Positions 14,001 through 24,500 of a stretch of 60,000 bases of DNA are shown piece by piece. The notes under the pieces are model-generated. The model was not told the DNA's origin. It searched no databases and saw only the letters and a list, made by a program, of their open reading frames with translations. Both the position numbers and the translations under genes were made by a program. Numbering within the stretch: the stretch's first letter is position 1; the number at the start of each line of letters is the position of its first letter. Source of the stretch: Owenia fusiformis (Eukaryota; Annelida; Polychaeta; Sabellida; Oweniidae). The stretch is taken from the NCBI GenBank assembly GCA_903813345.2, contig CAIIXF020000001.1, forward strand, positions 29,441,915 through 29,501,914. The letters are read 5' to 3'.

Positions 14001-15580
14001 TCATTTTATGGTGAATGTCAAAGGACAAGGTTCCAATTTGGAATCATTTTGGGCAATTTTACCTTATTTCAAGAGATAATCACAAAAAGCAGCTATGATA
14101 CCATAACAGGAACTGTACTCCTGGTATTTTTTGCCTGCGATTAGTTTTGTGCTTGATAAAAAAAGCGAAAACTAATCTTTGCGAAATTGTCAATTAAATC
14201 CCGGGGATTTCTGAAATTTATTATTACAATTTGTGTTTTGTAAAATGTTTGTCAAGTGTTTTAGGCGATTAATGGGATAGTTAGTACCAATGTCTGTTAC
14301 ACAGGAATCATTTTGAGCAATTTTACCTTATTTCAAGAAAATAATCACAAAAATCAGCTATGATACCATGATAGATACTTAGTTTGTCAGTCAGCCAATC
14401 TACATTATTCATGTATTGTCTAATTCACCAAGCATATTCACCTAATGGTTACCATAGCAACATCAAGTTGGATTAACATAGGCAGTGCTTAGGGGGGGGG
14501 GGGGAGAGTGCGCTGTGTTCACCTTCCCCCTCATATCCGATAAAAATAGAACCATTAGATAAAAGAAGGCTTTCGACTTGAAGCTTTTTGCTAAATTTTG
14601 AAGGAAGTTGGATCAATTTTTGTAAAATTCAAAACATATCTTATAAATACTTTTTGGTTGCCTGTGCCATGATCGCAGGCCCCCTTCTGACTGAAAGCTG
14701 GCTGCGCCCCTAATTAAAAATTGCCATTATGACATCATAATATAACACAATCCAAATTTAATAACTATGGTTATTAGATTATTTTCTGTCATCAAATTTT
14801 AAAAAGAATACATGTCAGTCAACTGGTCAAAATGTAACATTTCCTAAAGAATTCTTAATTACAGCAGATGGTTTTGTTGTATGCTGTCACCAAAGCAACA
14901 GTATGAATTGGACACTTCCATTATATTTATTCAACTATTATGATCATACATGTGTGAATGGAATAAACTAATAAACTCAACTAAAAGAAATAAACAAGAC
15001 TAGTTAAAAACATTATACGGACCATTTTAAAGACAATAATTTACCAGATCTATACATTATGATTAAAAAATATGCAAGAACAAACAGTTATGACGTCATA
15101 ATTGATATGCAAATCACCATATTTGCATATATTAAAAAAATTGTCCGACTGCTCTATCTATTACCTTTCATTTGGTGCAAATTTCATCTTAATCTGAGCC
15201 ATAATGACTAAGTTATGGGCCAAACACTGCAAATAGCTCCGAAAAGTGGGCGTGGCATATTTACTTTGTTACCATAGCAACGCCATATCGGATCCAGAAT
15301 TGCCAACTTAATATTTCCTGATTGCATTATCCATTAGCGTTCATTTGGTGTGAATTTCATCTAAATCTGAACAAAAATGACAGAGATAGGGGTCATACAC
15401 TGAAAAGAGCCCCTAAAAGTGGGCGTGGCATATTTACTTGGTTACCATAGCAACGCCGTCGCGGATTCAGAATTGCCAACATCATTTTTCTTGGTAAGTA
15501 TCACGTATAGTTCATGAAAATATATGTCGCTTAGCTCGCCTCTAAAAAGGACACGGAATGACATTTGCTCCCATACTACT
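11045..15580. mobile_element. 4.5-kb composite fold-back element of about three 1.3-1.4-kb units
   Basis: The left terminus (TAGTGTGGGAGCAAAAGTCC, then GGCGAGCTAAGCGACATAT at about 11091-11109) is repeated in inverse orientation at about 15527-15576. Inside, a unit from about 11140-12420 is repeated directly at about 12520-13790, and an inverted copy fills about 13980-15500. Shared landmarks are GTTGCTATGGTAAC, CCCACTTTTAGGGGCTCTTTTCA, a TATGACGTCATAA box, and a nested 230-bp insertion that begins near AGGGGCGCAACTAGC and ends in CTATGCCTATG. No transposase frame survives. Copies are diverged by roughly 10-20 percent by eye, so the array is old. Confidence 0.8.
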
Positions 15581-15799
15581 GTGTTGTAAATTGTAATACT
15601 AGTACTGCAATTATATTTCTCACTGACCCAATCCCAAAATGCAGATAAATATTTATTGTTCTTTTGTTTTATCTTGTTAAATGCTGAATTAGAGATGAAG
15701 GGGATGACAACATTGCAAGTAAAAATAACAACTAGAAATACAGCAACTCAAATCATTCCTAATTTTGAATATTTCATGCTAGGAATTACAAGGCAATAT

Positions 15800-16357
15800 C
15801 CCGGGGGGTTCACTGTGTACAAAATTTGGCAGGGATCCTAGGCTGAACCCTCAGATATCAATTTATTCCCATACCAAAATGTCAAATTTGAATGTGTTCC
15901 CATACCAACCGATATAGTGCCCAAAAGCCATCCCAAATGCCCAAATATGAAACCAATGCCATACCAAATGTCAAAATATAGGACCAATGCCATACCAATG
16001 CCATGTCTGGTCCAAAGTAGAATATTTCCTGGGGAAAAAGCTATTTATTTAAACTGAAGAAGGTCCCAAGAACAAGGCGATCTTTGAGGAAAACGAAATA
16101 AAACAACCTCATATTAGGATATGTGTAACTACTAGACTAATTCCATACCATAATTGTGAGATAACATATTTTCCATGACCATTCTCATACCAGAAAGTTG
16201 AAAAATCTGACCATTTCCATCTCTCACAAGTTAAATGAGGGGGCATTCTCACACCACATCCTAAAATTTGGGTCCATTGCCATACCAAATGTCCAAAAAG
16301 GTACCCCATGTGCGCCGAGGATCCCCGTCAAGGTTTATATACAGTGAACCCCCCGGG
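15800..16357. mobile_element. 558-bp MITE with 17-bp perfect TIRs and an 8-bp target duplication
   Basis: The termini are CCCGGGGGGTTCACTGT (15800-15816) and its exact reverse complement (16341-16357). The direct repeat GGCAATAT abuts both (15792-15799 and 16358-16365). The subterminal GGGATCCTAGGC / GCCGAGGATCCC is also inverted. The interior is low-complexity, rich in CCATACCAAATG-like motifs. An 8-bp duplication suggests a hAT-like or similar transposase in trans. A fragment with the same subterminal sequence (ACCGAGGATCCCTGTCAAG) occurs near 46542-46560. Confidence 0.88.
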
Positions 16358-16829
16358 GGCAATATATGCCTCCTTTTGGCAAAATTTACACATGGCATAC
16401 ATACAACCATTTCAAATATAGATCACATCTGTCAAAAGCCAAAAATTCAGTGGACCAAAGGATTGGTATTGATATGGTGAACTGAATATCCCAGATGCGA
16501 GTAGAAATAATCTTGATTTATGTCATTAAAAATTCACTATTCAGTCAAACTGATGTCATATTTGGAATCAACATGTAAAATTACATTTAGAAATGTGGTT
16601 TTGAAAAGAGTTTATCAACTTTGAAATTTAATTTTCTTTAAAAATGTGACTTCTAGGTCGGGGAGATTCCCCATAGACCCCATGTTGTAAAACCACAAAA
16701 AGTGAAATATCTTTTCTTGTGTTGGGTAGATAATATTTTCTTTTACTGGACATATTTTAATTTGTATAACTATCATGAAAAGTAAACCACTAAAACTGAT
16801 GCATATTCAAGTTTAAGGGAATTTTGTAA

Positions 16830-17510
16830 TATATATATATATCTTTTATTGACTCTCTGATGTCATTACAATGACATATTAGTCACTAAAAACTACAATC
16901 TACAAAACTGACCTAAGACTAAACTAACTATTGAATACAAAAATAAAGTTGTTGTCAAATACAATTCTAATTACATCATCAAATGTAAAATACAGAATAC
17001 AAGATAATTGTAAAATACAAATATAACTTGACAGAAATTTAAATATCAGTGTGATGTACGTTGACACATTAATCCAATTTTTGAGTGAATGATAGATGAA
17101 CTTTGCTAAATGTAAAATTACATAAGAATTTTTGTGAGACATTAGTTTTTTAAAAATAATGTCAGGACTGCCTACAAAATTAAATCGTGTAAGGGTGTCA
17201 AACAATTTTTTCTTTCTGTAGTGTTTTTCTTACAAATCATGATGAAGTGTTGTTCATCTTCTAAAATACCACAAATATTACATAAACGTTCATCTACAGG
17301 TTTTGGCTTTGGCTTTAAATGACGACCAAGTTCTATATGTAACTTGTGGGAACTAAGCCTAAATCTACAAATTGCTTGCCTGTAATTTTTATTTTGGATA
17401 TTTAAATAACTCTCTCTTTCAAAGACATTTTTGAATTTAACATAAGTTCTCAAGACAGGGTAATTTAATATATCTTTGTTCCATTGAGTTTTATAATTCT
17501 GATACAGTGT
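16830..17510 (-). pseudogene. Decayed LINE (non-LTR retrotransposon) ORF2 C-terminal end
   Basis: Minus-strand reading from about 17510 gives a peptide typical of the region after the reverse transcriptase of invertebrate non-LTR elements: LRTYVKFKNVF, ESYLNIQNKNYR, then FRLSSHKLHIELGRH and a zinc-knuckle-like RLCNICGILEDEQHFIMIC segment (about 17220-17460). The frame breaks near 17195-17205 and continues in another frame with FDTLTRFNF, FKKLMSHKN and LAKFIYHSLKNW (to about 17070). A (TA)n tract at about 16829-16845 at the 3' side may be the tail. It is 5'-truncated: no reverse transcriptase or endonuclease domain remains. Confidence 0.8.
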
Positions 17511-19210
17511 TTTTGTTATTGTCTTGATAAAGGATAATACCCTGCCATGTTATTTCCCCCGAATCAGCCACCTGGTGGCGAAACAGGTAACTACCTACTT
17601 GCATCTGAGTAATTCAACAATGTTTTTCTCTTAAACCAATTATTGAAAACATTCTGTAAAAAAGACGGTCCTTTATGTAATGTTGACTGATGGACAACAA
17701 TTTAATGCAAAAATTATTTATATATATTTTAAATAACTGTTTTTGTTAACATTTTTTGTTTTTCAGTGCATTTCTCTTTTGTTGGGATAGATGATACAAA
17801 ACATAAGAAGTGTCTGATGTGTTTTCTAAAACAATAAGAGAAATATATACAGGGTGGTCCAAAAAGTGAACCCCTGCAACAGGCTGTATTTTCCTTATCC
17901 ATGCATGAATTGGCTCATATTATAAAATCTTGTAGAGATACGCTTTTTGTTGATGCCATACTTCATTCTCAGTCTTGAATTTTGAAGAAATTGCAAGACT
18001 TAACAAACATGCCTATAATTGGATATTGTGCAAAATATTACCAATGTGATTCACAGAAATTGTTGAAACACATTGGATGATCTTATAAAAAGCGATCAGT
18101 GACAGATATAAGTTTAAACCCTACCATATGAGAAATGGGACAATATTTGAGCAGAAAACACATTTCAAACTTCCATTGACCATTTTGGAGCAGTTTTAAC
18201 CATTCGAACAATTAAGGGGCATGTTACCTATACAAACGGTTGGAGGGGGCAAAGTTACCCCATGTGACCCAATATCTGAGAAGCCTCTCATGTAAATATC
18301 TTAAAAAAGTCAAAAGGAAATTTAATTTTCAGTGTTTTGACCCATATTTCATTAGCATTGGTCCATGATTAATGAAGATATTGACATTTTGAGACCATAT
18401 AGGGGTATGTTGCATGTTCACTGGAAGATGCTTTTGTCTTTGGAACATTTCTTTGGATCACAATAATTTATTCATTTTCCTGCATGTGCAAAAAAACTGA
18501 ACCAGATAGAGTAAACCCAACACAGATTGCCTCTACTCCAAAAACTACAAAGTTGAGATGGCTGCCATTTTGAAAAAATCTGTCAAGTAGATTTGAAACT
18601 ACTAGTTTACACAGCTGGATCAAACATAATGTGAATAAACAAATCAGAGTTTATACAAAGTGGCTCCCATATTATTTATCTTTAACAGATTTTCTACACA
18701 TATAGGGTAAAGCATTTGTGTTCCAAAATTGATAAAAAGACATTTTGTCTATACCCAATCTATCCATATTGAATACTTATGCAAATGGCCTATTACTAGA
18801 AAGTCAATGGAAACAATGCTCAAGTCCATTAACTAAAAAGTTATTTTTTGCTCCTAAAATTGCCATAACTGTACATAAAAATATATCATTAATTTTAATT
18901 ATCAGTCATAAGAATCAAATAAAATTTCTAGTATGAATTTAATGTTTTATTTGAAAATTGTTATTAAAGCTGTTTACTATCGCTAGCTTGTAGACACTTT
19001 ATAGACACTTCAACATGCCACAAAATATAAGAGAGAAACACAAACGCCATAAATGCATTTCAAGCACTTTCCAGAATAGTCTTACTCTTTTCATTATTGT
19101 GCATGTATTTTCAAAATTACAGATAGGGTATCGCAGGGTTCTTTATAGACAAAACTGCAACAAACATATCATTGTGTATACATCAAAAAAGATTGAGATT
19201 TACAAAGGAT
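17511..19210. other. Non-coding repeat-rich stretch
   Basis: Region 17615-17850 is a diverged direct copy of the left half of the palindromic element at 19211-19911 (shared ATTCAACAATGTTTTTCTCT). At 17849 the sequence ACAGGGTGGTCCAAAAAGTG resembles a Tc1/mariner-type terminus without a visible partner. No gene was recognised in the remainder. Confidence 0.5.
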
Positions 19211-19911
19211 AGGCATCTATATGGTGAACTGAATTCAACAATGTTTTTCTCTTAAACCAATTCTTGAAAACATTCTGTAAAAAACACTGTCCTTTATGTA
19301 ATGTTGACCGATTTGCAACAATTTAATGCAAACATTATTTTTATATAATTTATATAACTGTTTTTGTCTAAATTTTTTGTTTTTTAGTGCAATTGTTTTT
19401 TGTTCCTTTCTACCAATTCTTGAGAATGAAATAAAATGTCTTTCCGAACCTTGTTGGAACAAAATAGCATATACAACATTTTCTTAGACCTCTCAATATT
19501 ATAGTTATACAAATGAAATTTTGGTTGATTTTACAAAAAGTATGCAGAAAAACCCCAAAATAGATAAAAATTAAGATAAACATTTTATTTCATTAACAAG
19601 ACACTTTTTTAAAATCAACCAAACTTTCCTTTGTACAATTACAATATTGAGAGACCTAAACACATTGTGTTTATGTCGTTCTGTTCCAATGAGGTTCGGA
19701 TAGATGTTTCATTTCATTCCAAACATATGATACCAAGAAAAAAGAAGTGTCTTATGTGTTTTCTTAAACAATATAGAGAAAAGTATATAAATATGTATCA
19801 AATTACCATCCAAAAGATGACCATTAAATTGACGATGTGTAAAATTTTCAGAATGTTTTGATGACTGGTTTAAGAGAAACGCGTGTTCAAAAAGTTCACC
19901 ATATCGATACC
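19211..19911. mobile_element. 0.7-kb palindromic fold-back element
   Basis: The left arm starts near TATGGTGAACTGAATTCAAC and continues TTTCTCTTAAACCA. The right arm ends GGTTTAAGAGAAACGCG...GTTCACCATATCGATACC. Inner arms are also inverted: GACCTCTCAATATT (about 19488-19501) pairs with the region around AATATTGAGAGACC (about 19643-19656). Arms are diverged, no coding frame survives, and no clear target duplication is visible. Confidence 0.7.
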
Positions 19912-20214
19912 ACTCCTTTTCAATTTATCTATACTGCTTTAATATATACAATTTATATTTGCCTGAAGAAGATTTAGAAATAAATCGAAAATTTGCAAAT
20001 CTCATTTTTGGTTTACCTGAAGAACACTTAACTGCTATTTAACCAATTGGAATAGAGTATTGCAACTGAGGTACTAACTATATTTAGTCAATTTAGTATT
20101 TAGAGTCAAGCGGATTACATTTTGTCCTAGAGAAAGCTTCAATACCTTTTACAACTACAATTCACATAGAAGAATAAAACAGAATAAAACATGTTCAAGT
20201 GTATATTTTAACAT

Positions 20215-20220
20215 TTTATT
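20215..20220 (-). promoter_or_regulatory. Candidate polyadenylation signal for CHID1
   Basis: Minus-strand AATAAA about 1.28 kb downstream of the CHID1 stop codon. Another AATAAA lies at 20634-20639, so the true 3' end is uncertain. Confidence 0.3.
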
Positions 20221-21500
20221 ACAAAAGAAGAATAACTTACATGTATTCTAGTGCTATTACCATAATAAGGGTCTGAGTCAAGACTCCAATGTTGTCCAAA
20301 AAAGTAATAAAACACATTTCAGATTGCCGGCCCTCACTCCTCTAAAAATGAAACTGATCAAATTGAAAGTTGTTTCCTAAATAGCCAATCTTTAACAAAA
20401 CCATATGGTACCATTTCAACTATTGCACAAAAGGGTACCACATAATATGGTACTGTATGGTACCATATTTTGAACTCAAACAGTACCATATAATGCCTTA
20501 CTCCAAATGTACCATGTATAAGGTACCAAGAAAATTAGAAAATGGTATATGGTACCTCGATTTCAGAGTGTGGGGTGTATTAAAATTGATGAAAGAAGCA
20601 AAATGGACTTTTATCCCCTTCCTTTAAATGTAATTTATTACAATTGTGGAAGTACATTAATGTACATGTACATGTACTAATCTTGTCCAAATACCAAATT
20701 AATTTGAGCATACATGTTTCATAATCACCATATATTTACAAACATCATGAATATTTTTTTACATTTTTTGTGGAATGTAGCCAATATGTATTTCATATCT
20801 TCTATGTGTATGTTTCTCTTAATAGTGTTTTTATCACCAGTGTCTTTGTTACATCAGACAGTAGATGTATACTCCTCTTGCATTTCAAGAGGATTTTAGC
20901 AATTAAAGTCATAAGAATAACATTGTGATCTCATCATTGCCACATCAGTATTGACTCAATGCAAAAAGTGTTGTTTAGAGGTATGTTGGTAAAGATGAAC
21001 AAACATTCCTAATTATGATGTGGCTTGTAAGGCACTCATTCAACATATGCAACAACAAAATGCTTACTATAAATGGAATGACTTAAATGTGGCAAAAGAA
21101 ACGTTGATTTCATCATTATATACATAGGATGACTGATATAATTCTATATTTTAAACGCTGTACTTGTCAATTGGCACAGCGTCAACTTCAATCTTTTTAC
21201 TCTGAAAAGTAGATCTGCTCTTCAATAATAATATATTGACATATGTAAGTCAGAGAGGCAGACATGATAAGATTCGCAAAGATAAATATACATCTGTATA
21301 TAAGAATGGAATTAATGTGACACTGATACATTTCACAGTATTGTATCATTCACCAAAATCCCCCATAATAATGCATCAACATGTTTTTGCATAGAAATGA
21401 ATTAAAACAACCCAGTGTACACAAATAAATAATAAAAATATTTCTGTCCAATCATCCTATTCCGTAAGTGTTTCAAATTGCATAAAAATGAATCAAACAT
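20221..21500 (-). other. Probable CHID1 3' UTR / downstream flank
   Basis: No exon on either strand. About 20405-20560 is unusually rich in GGTACC/TGGTACCATA palindromes, which looks like a small local repeat. Minus-strand AATAAA motifs at 20634 and 20215 bound possible transcript ends. Confidence 0.4.
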
Positions 21501-24500
21501 TTACAAAAGGTCATAGAAATAATCCAATCCTTGTCCTATCTCCCATATGGATATCCCAGTCCCCATTGCTTCCGCAAGTTCTATTCTGGAATAAATTGAC
21601 TGTAAGGTAGGGAAGTACACTGTATGTTCTGCTTGAGAGGTTCTGGAATAAAAAATCAAATCTAAGATAGAATGCTAAAATATTGGTGTTGGATGTTAGA
21701 CTCTATTTATAGTAGGTAAATGTGTTACTTTTGTCCATTGCAGTAAACTGGCACATTTTTCTTAAGTTGTGTTATTTTATGTCTATTAATAGGCTTTGGT
21801 TTTACTCATCCTCAAGATGATTTTTTCCAAAAACACAAAATATAAAAATAAAAATCGTTAACCTAGATCTTGTCACATATATTGGCAATAATAATCTAAA
21901 AACTTACTTGTATGTGAAATAATGCTCTGCTGATTCAGAGTCCCATTTCAATTTAGGTTTATGTTTGGAAAGTATTTCAATATATCTGAAAGTAAAAGAC
22001 AGGCAAAGCAATTCTTAAGTGTACTTTGGCCCCATTGCCAGGTGGTGAATTTTTGGAAAATCTCATATTTTGTAAAAGTTTTGACTTTCTCAAATGAATG
22101 TCAAAATTCCTCAAATTGTGAGACAAATGTGAAACCTTACTGTAATGAATAAGAGAGCTACGTGACCATATCAAAAACAGAATCATAGTTTGGTGTAGAT
22201 TTGTCTGAAGTTCAGATGAGAAGACACATTGTGTTAAATATTATTCAAAATTGAATTGCGTCATATGTGAAATATTTGAGTTCACATTAGCAAAGCACAT
22301 CTCAAATAAAAACAAATTCTATCATATCACTCACTTATTTCCTACAACTGGCTCTCCCTGCCCAGAGGCATAATCATAACCATAGAAATTGAGACCTAGA
22401 AGTATTTTCTGTCTGTTAGGAGAATCTGCATCAGGAGCTAAATATTCTACACACTTTTGTATCCAGAGTAATGGACTATTTGGACCTGGCCTGAAATAGT
22501 AAGCATTTCATTCCATTAATTTATTCCTAAGGGATTATTTTGATATATGTAGATTTATTGATTTTGATTGATTTGTGCCTGGGGTTATATGTTCATTCTA
22601 GCATTATCTTCCAAGGTTCCAAAATTTAAAAAAATGATTTTTTTAATATTAATTTTAAAACAAACATTTTTTTAAAATTCTGACAATTTTCATATAAGAG
22701 CTTTAAAATAAGTATTAATTCAAAGGAATATATACATGGACACATATACATATGTATTGGACACCAGGACACATAAACATATACATATTATGTATTACAT
22801 ACATGTACCTCGCGAAGCATTTGTATGAAATTCAATTGGAAAGTGGGTTACTGTTTATCCACAGATATTGCCCGATTAGATTACCCTGATATAGCATGCC
22901 AGCAAGGTCCGCCTATATTGGGAGAACTCAGGCATATTTCACTTCATAGTGACATAACCTCTAAATATTTCTACTTTTATACCTCATTGCATTGGAGAAA
23001 TCATATGTCATCAGACTGATACCATCTACGACTGGAGCCAGGAGATCAAAGTCCTCCTTTGGTAATATATTATGCCTAAAATAGGATTTATACAATGTAA
23101 TAAGTACATTTTATAACATACCTATGATGATGTATAGTGCATAGTGTACACAAGACAGCGGGCCAATATACGTTTTGAAAAGCCAGCGCCCGCTAACTTT
23201 CTGATTGGTCAAGGCGCTGACGTCATAACCAATCAATCGAAGATAAAACTGCGCGAGAAATTTTTCTAAACTTATTTCAATCATTTTCAAACCATTTGTT
23301 TGTCAATTCTATAAGAAAACGGTACATCATCATAGGTATGTTATAAATCGTTTATGTCACTATCGTGGCACATATGCCCTCGGTTCTCAGAGATCAATGT
23401 CCCTCCCAAGGTCGGGCCATATATCACTGAGACTTCGGGCATATATGCCACAATAGTGACATAACCTTGAATTATAAATAGGCATTGAGAGTTATTAAAA
23501 ATTGATACACTCTCCAAAATACCGAGAATTGATCTTGAGTTGGAAAAAACTATTTGATTGACTTATTTAAAGGTTGGATGTAACTTAAACTATTCCTAAA
23601 GCATTATACTCACCCCTGCTGGCTGAGAGGATTTGGAGGGGGTACGACAACAATGAGTTTTTTGCTCTTTGCAAAGAAACTCTCACCAAGATGTTCAATA
23701 AAGTGGAGTAACTCCCTAGAAAATAGACAAGATTTGCTGGTAAAGAAAGACACAGTGATCAGTGGTAACAGAGGCATATAGATAATTTTCTGCTTGTATG
23801 AGGAGATTTTTGAATCTATTTTATTCATATTACATAATTTCATTTTTGTTTCAATATTTCATCAGTTATTCAAGACAAGGGACCTCTCCACAACTTTTGA
23901 TTTAACTGCTGAAATAGTTTTAACATGGAATGCATGCTTCAGAATATTGAGCTTCACAACTTCCACCAGAGGAAAATTGTGAAAAAATGTGAAACAGTAT
24001 TGGTCGAACTTGGAAAATAGGCGGAGAACCTTTTCATATACAATGTATTTTTTCAATTATGATTTTCTCAAATTTTCTCCAAATCCTCAAAATATTATCT
24101 TTTACATTAGTAGTCTTTACTTACTTATTCTTCTGGCCACCCAATTGCATCCAAACTTCTAACACAATCCCATTGAACTTGTGTTCCTAAAAAATAAAGA
24201 TAGTAAATGTACAGCATGATGGTTTTGGTTTTAGGCCAATATAAAGATGGGAGTACCGCAGCAAATACACCTAGTGCTGAACTCATTGCCACACTCACTA
24301 CCATGCCCGTAGCCAGCTTTTTGCCCTATCCTAGGGCCGCGCGGAAAAGCTTTAAGGGCCCCAGAACCCAAATTTTAAAAATTTATGGCCCATTTTTTTA
24401 AAATTTGATCTAAAATTGAAAAAATATGGCCCAAAAAGGTCAAGTAAAAAGGTCAAGTAAAGGCCAACTAAAGAGGCCCTACAATAATTTTGGCCCGACA

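Noticed and set aside
17849-17880. ACAGGGTGGTCCAAAAAGTG as the end of a Tc1/mariner element
   Set aside because: No inverted partner was found within several kilobases, so element boundaries cannot be supported.
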